NCBI RefSeq assembly: GCF_023101765.2
Contig: NC_064220.1
Location: forward strand, 3,100,001 to 3,164,000
Direction: 5' to 3'
Origin: Spodoptera frugiperda
Lineage: Eukaryota; Arthropoda; Insecta; Lepidoptera; Noctuidae
DNA: 64,000 nucleotides
Shown: positions 1 through 11,765 of the stretch, piece by piece
Layout of the letters: each line of letters starts with the position of its first letter
How positions within the stretch are numbered: the stretch's first letter is position 1
Made by a program: the position numbers and the translations under genes
Notes under the pieces: generated by a model
Database searches by the model: none
What the model was told of the DNA's origin: nothing
Seen by the model: the letters and a program-made list of their open reading frames with translations, nothing else

Positions 1-55
1 ATAATGTGCACCGCTGCCTACCCCTTCGGGGATAAAAGGCGTGACGTTGTTGTCA
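1..55 (+). repeat. tail of a tRNA-derived SINE (truncated by window edge)
   Basis: The words GTGCACC, CTGCCTACCCCTTCGGGG and AAAAGGCGTGAC match the 3' part of the fuller SINE copies at 57295-57575 and 62315-62590. The head lies outside the window. Confidence 0.6.
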
Positions 56-523
56 TTTTTTGTAAACTTGTACAGTGTATTGCTTCATAATTAAGCTGTA
101 TCAATAAAACCGATAGTTCTGGCTACAATTACAACTGAAAACAATTGATTACAAACCAAATATCCGAGTTGCAATATATTCCAATGAATCGAGCATCAAT
201 CGTGTTTATCAATGTCCACGTATCGTAGGGATGTCATTAACCATAAATTATAACGTTTGATTGATTTCATAGCCGACTGATTCGGTTATACGAGAATCAA
301 TTACGAAATAGTAATGTGGATAATGCAATATTGTTTTAATGGAGCTATTATGTTAAGAACCACGTTTCGTTAGTTTATTCCTCGGTTTAATTTTGAATAT
401 TGATTGAATAGACTCCTGGCGTTAGTAAGGTTTCAGATCAATAAAAAGTGAGATTTTTAATTTTTTGTTAACTGGTTCAAAGGTGCGCTTTAGAAGAGCG
501 GATCAGGTACCAATAGCGTACTC
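56..523. other. AT-rich stretch, nothing recognised
   Basis: No open frame of note and no recognisable repeat was seen by eye. Confidence 0.5.
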
Positions 524-650
524 CTTTTTAAAAGGCCGGCAACGCTCCTGTGTCGCCTCTGGCGTTGGGGTGTCCATGCGCGGTGCTGATCGCTTACAAT
601 CAGGTGACCCGTCTGCTCTTTTGTGTCCCCCTATTCCATAAAACTTAAAA
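524..650 (+). repeat. high-copy short interspersed repeat, family R2 (partial)
   Basis: Contains the family core GGCCGGCAACGC, then CTGATCGCTTAC and CAGGTGACCCGTCTGCTC, and ends CCATAAAA. About 15 related copies occur in this window on both strands. The longest (44098-44345) is about 250 bp, so this one lacks the 5' half. I infer a non-autonomous retroposon from the A-rich end; the class is not proven. Confidence 0.65.
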
Positions 651-1365
651 GTGTTTGTAAAAGTATGGCGTCTAGATATCGTTGTTAGGTATTATCAATT
701 GATAAATGATATCATCATTAAAAATACGAGTATTAAAAGGACAAGAGGCATCTCTATGCCTATGTATTAGATTGTGCCTCTGAAAACAATCTTAATAGAA
801 CTCTGGAAAAAGTCAAATGTCAATAGCATTTATTTCAATATAATCCTGAGGCTAACTTTGGGGGAAACGTCACTTTGAATTGTCCGTCTCTGTCTGTCAG
901 TGAATTTTACGGTAGCACAATCGCGAACAAATAACGCATTTTGTTTTATTTCTGTCCAGTGTTACCAGTCAAGTTGAAACAAGCAATTTCGAAAGATTCA
1001 CCATTAATACCTTAGATACTATTGCTAAGAATTTTGAACTTAGTCACGCGTAGACTTCGTGCTAAGCTTACGTACCGAGGCAGTCAATGACATTGTAAGT
1101 GATATTACATCTATCAACCCGTTCACTAATATTGTGCGTCACACAGGAATGCCACGCAACATTGGCGATGCCATTATATCGATGCTATTATCGTAAATCG
1201 AAATTACCATTATAAGTTGGTACAACACATAAAAGTTAAGTGGAAAGACGTCGTTAACTATGGCGTGAATAGTTGGAATAAATGTAATAAACTGTTGAGA
1301 GCGTATGGGGTTTCATGGAAAAATATTGAAGTTATAATTTTATAGTTTCATTAAAAGAAATTGAG
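651..1365. other. AT-rich stretch containing the first copy of a 56-bp direct repeat
   Basis: No gene seen. Positions 910-965 recur at 1662-1717 with one mismatch, and a short word GATTCACCATTAATA follows both copies (about 994 and 1808), so the two regions derive from one sequence. Confidence 0.55.
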
Positions 1366-1530
1366 ACTTTTTTTTAAGGGGTGAAAATCATCCAATGACT
1401 TCTCCCGCTTTGGGCGAGGCGAGAGGGAGTGTCAGACTCTTACTGACTAAAAACCACCCCGTTCCTACTCCTGCTTTTCGAGCCAGAGCCCCGCTAAAAC
1501 CCGCTAGGTAGTCCGCAGCTTCGGATCAGA
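1366..1530 (-). mobile_element. 5'-truncated LINE 3' end (family L1x), poly-T on the left
   Basis: Shares with about 11 other copies here the words AATCATCCAATGACTTCTCC, GTCAGACTCTTACTGACT and GGTAGTCCGCAGC. The run of T on the left is the poly-A tail of a minus-strand insertion. Flanks GAGACTT and TAGACTT may be a decayed target-site duplication. Confidence 0.65.
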
Positions 1531-1835
1531 CAAATGTAGACTTAAACCATCATCCTAAAAAACTAATAAAAGTTTTACTGCAAATTCATCTCTCATGTGT
1601 CAAAAAATGACAATCAAATAATTTCCTGACACAGCCCATTGTTCGTATCAACTAACTGGGTCGGTAGCACAATCGGGAACAAATAACGCATTTTGTTTTA
1701 TTTCTGTCCAGTGTTACATTTTGATACATTGCAGTCAGCCATGTTGGTCAGAAACAAATACAATTTAAAGGACTCATAGATAAAGTCAATGATTTACCAC
1801 GATCCGATAGATTCACCATTAATATCTGTAGAAAG

Positions 1836-1955
1836 AAAAGGGCCGGCTACGCACCTGTGACTCCTCTGGTGTTGCTCTGGGTATCCATGAGTGGCGCTGA
1901 TCGCTTACCATCCGGTGACCCGTCTGCTCGTTTGCGCCCTATGCCATAAAAACGA
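1836..1955 (+). repeat. R2 short interspersed repeat (partial)
   Basis: Matches the R2 core: GGCCGGCTACGCACCTGTGA, CGCTGATCGCTTACC, CCGGTGACCCGTCTGCTCG and a terminal CCATAAAA. Confidence 0.65.
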
Positions 1956-2049
1956 CGTCCTTTTGTAACAGAAGAGTAACTATTCATAATTTCAATCATG
2001 CTCTAACTATTAGGAATTAATACTATTTTATTCTCTAATTAAAGGACAT

Positions 2050-2645
2050 TATAATATAATCAAGCTTACCAAGATAATTAACAGTAATTTAAAATGACTT
2101 GTTCGTCAACTGGCGAGTGTCAAACTCGCGAGTGGTTATTATGGTCTAATTAAACTGCAAAATTTAAAGAAACCTGCGCTATTGATGAACACGCGAGTTT
2201 AACATTCGCCAGTTGACGAACTAGTCTTTAAAATTAATCACTATTTTCAAAAATACACACAATCAAACATAAGAGGAAACTCACCAACCAATTGTATTAC
2301 AACTTGATAAACCGATTAAAAGGTCTATAAACTCCGTAGAGAGAAGAACAAAAACGCGAACCTCCCTATTCGCATAACCCATGTGTATCAAAATATATAA
2401 AAGAATTACATAATATATTTGAATTAAGCTTACTAAGATAATTAACAGTAATGTAAAATTAGTAACTAATTAAAAAAATACACACCACACGTTTCTTTAA
2501 TTACAAGTCAAACAGAAAAGTAAACTCACCGAAATTAAGATAATTTTATTTCAACTTGATAAACCGATAAAAAGGTCTATGAACTCCATAGAGAGAAGAA
2601 CAAAAATGCGAACCTCCCTATCCGCATAACCCATGTGTATCACAC
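2050..2645. repeat. tandem duplication of a ~230-bp unit
   Basis: Two diverged units run about 2055-2392 (interrupted by a MITE) and 2418-2642. Shared words include AAGATAATTAACAGTAAT near their starts and AACTTGATAAACCGAT, GCGAACCTCCCTAT and GCATAACCCATGTGTATC near their ends. On the minus strand each begins ATGGGTTATGCG, and each carries a GGTGAGTTT splice-donor-like site. Unit 1 stays open up to that site (about 34 codons) while unit 2 reaches a TGA first. A duplicated first exon is possible but unproven. Confidence 0.6.
2096..2226. mobile_element. 131-bp hAT-like MITE with 8-bp TSD
   Basis: Terminal inverted repeats of about 35 bp lie at 2096-2130 and 2192-2226. They share GTTCGTCAACTGGCGA and AAACTCGCG with a few mismatches. 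Identical 8-bp flanks TTTAAAAT (2088-2095 and 2227-2234) fit hAT-type insertion. The paralogous unit near 2450 lacks the element, which confirms it as an insertion. There is no coding capacity. Confidence 0.85.
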
Positions 2646-3003
2646 AGGATGTTCACAAAACAAAGCGTAAAAAAGAGCGTTTGATTGTCGCGTTGTCATG
2701 AATATGTAGGATATGTATCAACTGAAGTCACTTGTGCTTGTCCCAACCTATGCCAGATGAGACCTTCGTATATCTACGTGTTATTTTATACATACAAAGG
2801 CTTTATAAATGCAAACGACTCATATTTGCATTGTTTCTGATATCGAGTTCGATCTTTAGGCTAGAGAGCATTGATTTTTACTATAAAAGTATCATGTGGA
2901 GTTTGAAATGGTTGGGCTTTTAGTTTGATATTTCACTCTCTACTAGCCTGTATGTTAGCTATAGAAAGTTGTATTGAAATAGGTATTTTTTAAAAATATT
3001 ACA

Positions 3004-3245
3004 CTCATCACATCAACAGCCTATAAGTGGCCACTGCTGACCAAAAGCCTCTTCTCACACGGATAAGGTTTGAGTATCAATCACCACCCTTGATCAATGC
3101 GATTTCAAACTTATAATTAGAAATGATAAGCCTAGGTTTCCTCACTTTGTTTTTCTTCACCGTCTGTCAGTGGTGTCTAAATAATCTTAGAAAGTACGTA
3201 TAACTCGGAAAAAGTCACATAGGTATTGGTCGTTGGTAGGTTAGT
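3004..3245 (-). repeat. SINE with (GATGATG)-type tail, family S1, minus orientation
   Basis: Contains AAGTGGCCACTGCTGACC, ATCAATCACCACCC, ACTTATAATTAGAAAT and CACCGTCTGTCAGTGGTG. All recur in the same order at 43464-43770 and 51155-51430, and in reverse at 34497-34695. The tRNA-like head is not clearly present in this copy. Confidence 0.65.
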
Positions 3246-3718
3246 TAGTTATAATATAGGCCATGGAAATACTAAAAGATTTGATCCTCAAACACAGTTT
3301 ACAGTGAGACTGCGCGGAAAGTAGATCAATTTTCCCAGTGCAAAGTGCAAGGGTGATCAATGATCATACATCAAGCGACCGGGACGCGAACAAAATTCTT
3401 TTAGCACTTTATATCTATTTTCAGGACGTATATTTATTGGGTGTCAGTTAATACGAGGTGAGTTGCACCGTTTATCTTAGCTCTGAATTTTGTGATAGTG
3501 CTGTTTGAAATTTTATTCAGTATTTTCAAAATGTAACGAACATTTGCGCGGAAATATGTATTATATATATTTTTTTTTTTTGTGTTATTTATAGTATCCA
3601 ATAATAGGCATAGGCATCCTATCCTCAAAACAATTTGTAAGAAACTCTCGTTCCACAATCAACCATTGTACTACAAGTTTCGTAAGATATAGGTACTATG
3701 TAATTATATGTATATGAC

Positions 3719-3825
3719 ACTAGTCGAATTCTTCGTCAAACAGTAACGTGAGGCTTATGATATATATAATGCCTCTAGCATGGCTTGAGACTAGTCGAGT
3801 TCCTCGCCAAACAGTTACCGTGATT
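3719..3825. repeat. short direct repeat, two ~33-bp copies 73 bp apart
   Basis: ACTAGTCGAATTCTTCGTC (3719) and ACTAGTCGAGTTCCTCGCC (3792) are each followed by AAACAGT and a CGTGA word. No element boundary was recognised. Confidence 0.5.
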
Positions 3826-3984
3826 AAGCCGATAACATAATAATTAACATTCTATTATATTTTCTCAAATCAAGTACTTAAAATCAACACTGCGTTCAAA
3901 ACAACCATAATAATTACAATTACACAAATAATTGGTTACAAAGTCATCAAATATGGTAGGAGGCTCTCCTTCTATTATATGGCC

Positions 3985-4065
3985 CAGCATATAACTGGCG
4001 AAAACTTCACATTCAATATGCACCTTTGTCTACCCCTTAGGAATCGTAATATAAGGGGATGATCT
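3985..4065 (+). repeat. degenerate SINE tail
   Basis: TGCACCTTTGTCTACCCCTT followed by a GGAATC word resembles the tail of the SINE at 57295-57575. Confidence 0.4.
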
Positions 4066-4550
4066 TAATTTAATTATCTATGTTTAATATGTAAAACTCC
4101 CCTTATACAAATGTTCTTCACACCGTCATACATCGTTGTAATATAACCCGACCAAATCTGGGATGCTATGACTCTTCACCCACATGTTGTGGTTCCTTTG
4201 CAGTCTAATTAAAAGGTGGTGGTTACACAAATTACCAGCATTATGGTTTCATCAGGTTATTATTACTTCCGGCTGAAAACCTTTCCTTCTGGAAAGTGGT
4301 ACAATTATATTTTATGGGTGATGACACCCTCATGAGGTAATTTAAATATGAGGTAAATGTGTCACTATGAACTACATAGTTTATATAGTGGTACATAATT
4401 ATGAACCTAAAACTTGACGATATACATAAATGTTTTGTTTATATGTAAGTATGTATGTATAGTGTTTTGAAACACTAATCTTGTTACTGTTTGTTTAGAT
4501 CAATATATTTTTATATTATTAACCGACAAATTAAAAGACCCCTTAACTGA

Positions 4551-4680
4551 CGAGCATACATGAAAAGACTGATGACTGTTGATGAAGCGAAAGAGGTGAG
4601 ATTCGTAACAATTAGCGTTCCACTGTCTGTGCCTACTAGAGACAGGCGTGAGGTTATGTATGTATTTTTAACTGACCTCC
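4551..4680 (+). repeat. R4 retroposon tail with (TATG)n end
   Basis: Contains GAAAAGACTGATGACTGTTG, GAAGCGAAAGAGGTG, CACTGTCTGTGCCTAC and GTGAGGTTATGTATGTAT. A reverse copy lies at 9192-9330 and a partial forward copy at 57185-57290. The tetranucleotide tail is typical of TPRT-mobilised elements; the parent is unknown. Confidence 0.5.
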
Positions 4681-5095
4681 GGTAAAAAGGAGGAGGTTTT
4701 TAATTCGGCTGGTATATTTTGTTTCTATGTATGTATTCATTTTATTTTTTCTATGTATGTTAATAATAATTAACTTGAAACAATGTATGTTAAACACACG
4801 AATCTAATTCTTAAAACCGAAATACTTATTTCAGTCACGTATTAATACACACTTTGATCAGAAAATATAAATAGGTAGTAACTATTATGGCAATTGCGAC
4901 ATTAACAATTAAAGGGGGATGATAACGGTCGATTGCTAACATACAATAAGAGAGAAGAGCTGGACCTTTATTGTTACCGTTATTAGGATACTGTTCAGAC
5001 CCTTGAGCTAATGGCGACACACTACACATTGTCGGATATCGTGTCTTATTTTATATTCAGAGGTTTCTTTAAGTGACAGGTTTCAGTTTCTCCTC

Positions 5096-5310
5096 TTTTT
5101 ATGGAATAAGCCGGTACATGAGCAGACGGATCACCTGATGGTAAGCAATCGCCGCCGCCCATGGACACTTGAAACACCAGAGGCGTTACAAGTGCGTTGT
5201 CGACCTGTTAGGGGGTAAAGAATTTAAGGGTTTCTGGGGTATCGGGGATTGGGAAGGGCGGAATCGGCCTCCGGTAACTTCACTCATACAACGCAAACGT
5301 TGTTTCACAT
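5096..5310 (-). repeat. R2 short interspersed repeat, minus orientation
   Basis: Reads ATGAGCAGACGGATCACCTG, then GCCCATGGACACTTGAAACA, CCAGAGGCGTTACAAGTGCG and GGGGATTGGGAAGG, the reverse complement of the R2 copy at 44098-44345. It is nearly full length. Confidence 0.7.
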
Positions 5311-6524
5311 GATATCACTCCTGCAACTAATATTTTTCCTTGTCATCACCCAAATTGCATAATTATAAGCGACAAGACGTTTATTTATAAAACAGCGGTT
5401 CACGTATGCCATAATTCTCATGCATGGTAGTCGGCTTGAATACAAACCCAAACTATAGAACGGAACAAAAAAAAGAATTTAAGAATTCTTTCGATTCCAA
5501 TAAAAGTGGGTAAAACTAAAAACACTTTTTGGTCTAGCCAAACTTTGAAATAACATGGCTATTACATTCTTACAGAAACAAATAATGTAACAATTTTTTT
5601 TCTTTATAATCAACACCCGTCTTAAGTTTTGCAGTGCTTCCTTACTTTTCTCCAAACAACTTACCAATAACTTAGTACCTATAGGATTCGGATAACGTGA
5701 TCAAAATCTAACGAAAAAATATAATATTTTTTTTTATCATCAATCAAATGTCGCGGCCAGGTTGCCACCTCCGATTGTGAACTCTTCCGTGGGTGGAAAC
5801 TCCAGTCATTTCTCATAATGACAGACTTTTCACGTATAAATCTATGTCACGGGCATACTGCACGGAAATGTTGGGTTCAACTTGCCCGATATTAGTTTAA
5901 AACTTCCTAGATTTAGTTTGGAAATGTGACACCGCACTTTTTGTTTAATTGCTTTTTACCAAGATTGCAGTAGGAAATAATTTTTCAAATATGTGTCACA
6001 GGTAAAGTTAAATTCACCAAAAACTTTTGTTATAAAGGAAAATTTCGAGCATTAACTCTCAAGAACAATTCTCTAATGCAAATACTTTACTATAATCCCT
6101 TACAATAAATAATTTTATCAGAATAATGACCGTGCTCACTCATTCGATATAGCTAACGATTCGTGTGATACAAATCATTTTGAAATATAGCATCGAAATG
6201 GGATTTCCCGATGGCGTACTTAAGGGTAAATCAATAATCTGGCAACACACTGATTTATATATGGTGAGCTTTTTACCCACATGAGGTAAAAGGCTTTGCG
6301 GTATGAATACAGTTATTTATGACGTCGCAGTTCATTCTGTGTCGTTCACTCGATGAAAAACTGCTTAGCAATTTTTTTTGGAACACCTGACTTATGAATG
6401 TATCAAAATATAGGCTGACAGGTGAAAGTTTTTCATAGTTCGGTATTCCGCACGAGTTGACACGTGTGCGAGCCACGTATATAAATAATGTGAACTTTGT
6501 TTTATGTACTTTGTTAGTATATAG
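5311..6524. other. unannotated AT-rich stretch
   Basis: No gene seen. ORFs here are short and lack recognisable motifs. Confidence 0.5.
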
Positions 6525-6641
6525 CAGATTGTTTAACATAGGCCTCCCCCAATGACTTTCAGATAGGCCGGTTGGAAGCGACCTGCATCCAGCGGCTTCC
6601 TGCAACCTTAATTAGGTCGTTTGTCCACCTTGTGGGCGGAT
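6525..6641 (-). pseudogene. non-LTR retrotransposon reverse-transcriptase C-terminus, broken
   Basis: On the minus strand from 6641 the frame reads RWTNDLIKVAGSRWMQVA, SNRPI, stop, KSLGEAYV. This pattern (RWTDDL, VAGSRWM, RPIWKSLGEAYVQQWTS) is known from the C-termini of lepidopteran endonuclease-RT LINE proteins. The TGG of the IWK position is a TGA stop here. Only about 35 codons remain, so it is a 5'-truncated dead copy. A related fragment is at 41455-41565. Confidence 0.7.
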
Positions 6642-6730
6642 AGACTGATAATAATGGATAATGGCTACAATAGTGAAGGCTAATAGCAAATAAATGCTCA
6701 ATACACATAGATCTTTCAAATCCTATCGAG

Positions 6731-6861
6731 CCCGAATACTGAAATACTCAATCTTAAGTTGTACATAAATATCGTGCTATCTCTGTCATTTTATAAAGAA
6801 TTAATAGGGACAGAACTAGTTTTGAGAGCGTCTTAAAATTGAGTAGCGTTTCAGTATTCGG
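6731..6861. mobile_element. ~130-bp MITE with imperfect terminal inverted repeats
   Basis: CCGAATACTGAAATACTCAA at the left and the reverse complement CCGAATACTGAAACGCTACT at the right are inverted repeats with a small indel. The interior is non-coding. No clear target-site duplication was found, so the superfamily is unassigned. Confidence 0.6.
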
Positions 6862-7835
6862 ACATAATGATTCTCTGTCGAGCCTCGAGGTCAACCATAA
6901 TTAGATTTATCCATTCTGTATTTCACTACTAGTTTCCATTACAACCAACAATTAGTGTCTAGTTAAACCATTCGAAAAATCACACGGACATTCCTTTTAA
7001 ATCTGCATCGGAGGTTGAAAAAAAGATGGTTGTGGCTCGACTGAGGATCGCTCTCCGTACGAAATATACGATAAAAGGTTCGCACTGGTAAAAGCGATTT
7101 CTGATAGGTATTGGTGCGAGAGTGACACGGAATCTAATCTCGAGATGGTATGTGACGTCAGGATCAAACGCTGGCTGAACGGTCATCAGCCAACCAAGTT
7201 TGAAAGTCGAATGTTCGGTACAATTTGGCCAGTTTGGCCACTTCTAATTATAGTGGTTGATTTTGGGGATTGTGTTGAAATATGAACGATATTATTTTGT
7301 TTTTTGTAAATAGTTATGTACTATTTACTGTCTGTATAAAATAGGCTGCAAAGACACAAACAACACATCTATATTAGGAAGGAAATAGAGTATTGAAAAT
7401 TCGAAAATGAGATAATGAAACATTGAAGAAGGGAGTGATAGCGAGTGAACTACAAAATCCATACAGAATTTAGAAAATGGAAAAATCAATAACTTTTTAG
7501 AAGATATTTTATATTTCCAACCTTTATTTCGTTCAAGGCGGGAGAAATCATTGGATGATTTCCCCCCTTAAAAGAAAGCCTTTATTTAAAAATGCTTGTT
7601 TTTTAAAATCCTTCCATTAAGACGAGGGAGAGCCAGGAAGTTAAGAGTTGTATTGACACAATTTGATGGGGAAAGCGTTTTAGGAAAGTTTTCGACAAGA
7701 CTTCAAAAATAACTTCGTCGGGAGAATGAGAAACGTTTTCACTTACAACTTTGGAAAAAATGTTCAAGATCACTCGCGGAGGCTAAATGAAAATTTTGTA
7801 CAGATATATGTATTTAATAAATTCATACATACATA
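6862..7835. other. unannotated stretch
   Basis: No gene or repeat recognised; only short ORFs without motifs. Confidence 0.5.
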
Positions 7836-7885
7836 TCGTCACGCCTTTAATCCCCGAAGGGGGAGGTAGAGGTGCACATTATGGC
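7836..7885 (-). repeat. SINE tail, minus orientation
   Basis: CGTCACGCCTTTAATCCCCG and GGTAGAGGTGCACATTATGG are the reverse complement of the tail of the SINE at 62315-62590. Confidence 0.6.
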
Positions 7886-9190
7886 ACGTAATGTAAAATA
7901 AATTCACAATAATTATGGCTGATACATTAATTAAATTAAAATACTAATACTTTCCACTTTGACTATATTATACATTTGTTTATGTTTTATTATACAAGTG
8001 TTTAATGTACAGCACTAGCCAAATAGTTGTATTTGTGACAATCATATATAACTCTTAACCATTCAAAAGTGGGTAGTATTATTGATTAGCAAATTTTGTC
8101 AAAAGTACTTTAACTGAATTATTCTAAGAAAACACAACGCATTTCCAAGTCACGTTCGATTTATTTATTAGTTATGAAACAGAATATTATTTTAGGTAAA
8201 TTTGTTATTTTAGCTAAAACATAATCTGGGCCCGTTGTTTTAGGTCTGACAGGGATGAATATTAAATATATGTAAATACGACCTTCAAAATTCCGTTTTA
8301 TTCGTTTAGAATAAGTAATAAATGTTAGTTCTTGGTAATAACCCATAATAATCTGTTTAGTTAGTGTGTTTTAAATGTAAATTATGTTTTATTAGGGACT
8401 GGTATGTACAGTTAAAGGTCAAGGTCGGAGGTAAAATATTGCTGTCCCTTTTTTACACTTAGGGAAGGAGTAGGACGAAATGATATCCTGGATTAGGGCG
8501 ATTATGGTTGAATATGGCGGATTTGGGCACGTTGTTAAATGGGTTTTCTTTAGGCTTTTGCTGCCTCACTGCTCGAAAGAACGTACGCGCGTTTGTAAGG
8601 TTTTTTTTGGCATAGTGTTTCTATATTGGTCCTAAAGCTAGTAAAAATATTATTGGACCTGTCAAGACAGTAAAAGTCTTGTAAGTTTGTGTCTGACAAT
8701 ATAATATCATACAATTGGTTAGTAATACGAAACAGTTATCAAAAGGCTAGTCTGAAGCTATTTTTTTAAACGTTGCCCCACACTAGGATTTTCTCCTGTG
8801 TCGTAGGTGCATTTACAAACATACAAGTTCACATACATCTTTTAAAATAATACACTTTAAAAGACCGCCAAAGAAAACAAAACCAAACTTTCCATTCAAT
8901 TTTCATCAGAAGTCAATGTTGTTTAGAAACAAGCAACAAAAAATTTTCATCTTTACGACTTAGTTTATAGGAACATATATTTTATATTTTACGTTCACCT
9001 GGTGCAATAAAAAGGGGACCAGAGCTGAAGGAAATCGTCGCAAACCGGCAGTCGAGAGACGTTTTGTAAAATGTTGACTTTTTTGTTTGTTTTGATAAGG
9101 ACTGGGCGCGACCAGAGCGCTTCACAATCTACACTTTTATTTTAGTCTGTATCCGTGTACATTTTACCTTTGAGGTGTTTTTTGCAATTC
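7886..9190. other. unannotated AT-rich stretch
   Basis: No gene seen. Confidence 0.5.
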
Positions 9191-9191
9191 A

Positions 9192-9330
9192 TACATACAT
9201 AACTTCACGCTTGTCTTTCATGGGGTAGGCAGAGACAAAGGACCGCCAATTGCAACGAACCTTACATACCTGTTTCGCTTCATTAACAGTCATCAGTCTT
9301 TTCATGCATGCTTGTCGTACTTATGCAGTA
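9192..9330 (-). repeat. R4 retroposon tail, minus orientation
   Basis: CATACATAACTTCACGC, ATGGGGTAGGCAGAGACAA and AACAGTCATCAGTCTTTTCA are the reverse of the copy at 4551-4680. Confidence 0.55.
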
Positions 9331-10270
9331 CTCATTTTTAGACATGTGTACGAACTTGAAGTGAAAATATTGTGAAGACGGGCAAAAAAAGCATAATTTC
9401 AAACCCGGATTTCCTTAAAACACACTAATACTATCCTAGATTCGTAGATTGAAATCCAGACATCGTATTCAACAACCAGATTTGCTGCCACTCGATCAAA
9501 ACTCAGAACAGTTAAAACATAATAAATAACATTTCAAAGAATTCAGATTTTCGGATGATTGAATCGTAGAACCGTGAACTCATCTCATTAATATTAACAG
9601 GGTCTGGATCTCATGTACCGACATCCAGGCTCTTCATTAAGAATGAACTTGGCGAAAAGTGAGGTTCCGAAAGTATATAAAGTCAAAGTTAAGTTAAAAT
9701 AAGTGAGTTTTGCGTTTGTGTGGAGTCCCTTTTGCATTATTTTTGAGTTAGAGGCGAAAGCGATTGATCTTGACTTCTTATGTATGTCTTTACAGCTTCA
9801 GTAGTTTTTGTGTCATTGCTGAACTGGTAGAATGATGACAAGTTTTAGTAAAACTTGTAATCTGTCTCAGTTTGGCATTAATCTGGTATCGCCCATCACG
9901 TGGAACATGGATGTATCTAGTTAAGCTGCGGTGTATATGTACAATGCACATGCATAAATTGCTAATTTATAAGATTGTACATTGATTCTACCCCAGCTCC
10001 TATTATAGAAATTCCATCGTCTATTTCAATAAAAAATATATTATTGTAGAAAAAGCTACTACGAACATTTCTTACGAATCTCTTATCAATGTAACAGAAA
10101 TTTGGTATCACGCATATCTCAAAATACCTTAGCCATAAAAAGCAAAGGATTCTAGTTTTTATAAATTGTGTGCCAAATTGTACGGATTCATTCTAAATCC
10201 TAAATGAGCTTGCATAACACTTTATTATTAGGGAATTAAGAAACCCTACCAAAGCTATATATTTTAAAAT
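9331..10270. other. unannotated AT-rich stretch
   Basis: No gene or clear repeat recognised. Confidence 0.5.
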
Positions 10271-10350
10271 TTTGTCCTCATCATCATCAGATCAACTGCA
10301 GGACGTCCACTGTTCAACACAGGCTTTCTCCAATGTACTTTTGTATGCTA
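10271..10350 (-). repeat. LINE 3' tail fragment
   Basis: The minus strand reads GTTGAACAGTGGACGTCC followed by GATGATGATGA, the usual end of RTE/CR1-like lepidopteran LINEs. Confidence 0.55.
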
Positions 10351-11671
10351 CTAGATTGTCGTATTCCGAATCCGCTATCTCTTATCAACTTGCACGTTTT
10401 GCATTCGACATCGAGTTCAGCTAACAGTAGAATCTGTTTTCAGAACGAACACCAACTTAAATTAGAAAGCTTAACCCGACTGTGAATCTTACATCCGAGC
10501 AAAATTGGCAGTTAATGTGTTTTACTTTAAACGCGTTGTTGATTTCACTAGAGTGCAGGGAATACGGAATGAGGCTTAAGCAGGATTTAATTTTCAACTT
10601 GTTTGAGGAAATCTCCAAGTAAACATTAGACTTAGTAAAGGAAGGAATGTCATATTACTCTGTAGTTATATCTATACTGCAACTATGGCAGAGATATCAA
10701 AACAATTTTACTGAAGATAATCTGCACCATTATGTGGACAAGAAAGAAGTTGATCAGGCTGATGAAAGGGTATTAAATGGCTGCCTGTTTGTATTTGTAT
10801 TTTATTTTGATTATAATAGATAGCTAAGTTTAAGTTACGATAGAACTGGCTTGACCTGTGTCTTTAAAGATTTCATTTTGTTTCAGGAAGGCCACTATGA
10901 TTTTTGTTAATTCTTTGGATAGTTATGGTTTGCACTAATTCACTACATACTTTAAAATATAATTTTAGAGAAGTTTTAAATGAATGTAATGTCTCAAAAA
11001 AATGAGTTTAAGTTTAGTTTTTCAGGACTGGGATAAAAATTAGAGACGAGGTCACTTACTGACACAAATTGAATTTCACATAGGCAACCCGCGGACATAG
11101 CTACATACCACTTCCAAGACCATATCAAAACATAAGACTTTATTAATAAGTAAAATTGTCAATGGCAGTGCAATGAATGTTTTGAGCTATTCAATTTCAA
11201 ATTCTATTGTTTGTTACATTATTGTTGAAACACAGCGTTTAATCGATGCATACGCTGGCTCGATTGTACTGCGACGTAGACTGCATCGATTATGAATTTT
11301 AGTTCCCATTACGGATACAATTACATTATTAATCGAGTGATCACATTATAGAATTACAGTTTGTATCTAATATTCCGTAGTTTGAATGCAGTTAATAATA
11401 TAATCTTGTTGAAACTGTGCCTTTATTCTATTTAAAGCTTTTTTTTGAGGCGATCATCGCAGCGTTACATAGCCTAGCAACAAAAATTAAATGTTATTGT
11501 AAATTTTTTTGTATCTATATTCTGTCGCCTTTGATTCATGTTCTGTCATTCGTGGTGTAATTTTATTGATTCCATTCATATAGTTATTTTTATCTTTATA
11601 TTGCCTCCATTTTATTTAATCAAACACTCACTTAAAGCAATCAAATCAAGCATTTAGTACAGAAATCCCCA
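10351..11671. other. unannotated stretch with a 10-bp palindromic pair
   Basis: AATCGATGCA (11241-11250) and TGCATCGATT (11282-11291) are perfect inverted repeats 31 bp apart. Nothing else was recognised. Confidence 0.5.
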
Positions 11672-11765
11672 ATTGCTGGTGTTGCGAGTGTCCATGGGCA
11701 GCGCTGATCGCTTACCATCAGGTGACACGTTTGCTCGTTTGACACCGAAACCATAAAAAAAAACG
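11672..11765 (+). repeat. R2 short interspersed repeat (3' part)
   Basis: GTTGCGAGTGTCCATGGGCA, GCGCTGATCGCTTACCATCA and a terminal CCATAAAAAA. Confidence 0.65.

Noticed and set aside
6273..6605. 110-codon minus ORF
   Set aside because: Its first part overlaps a LINE C-terminal fragment in a different frame; the rest has no motif.
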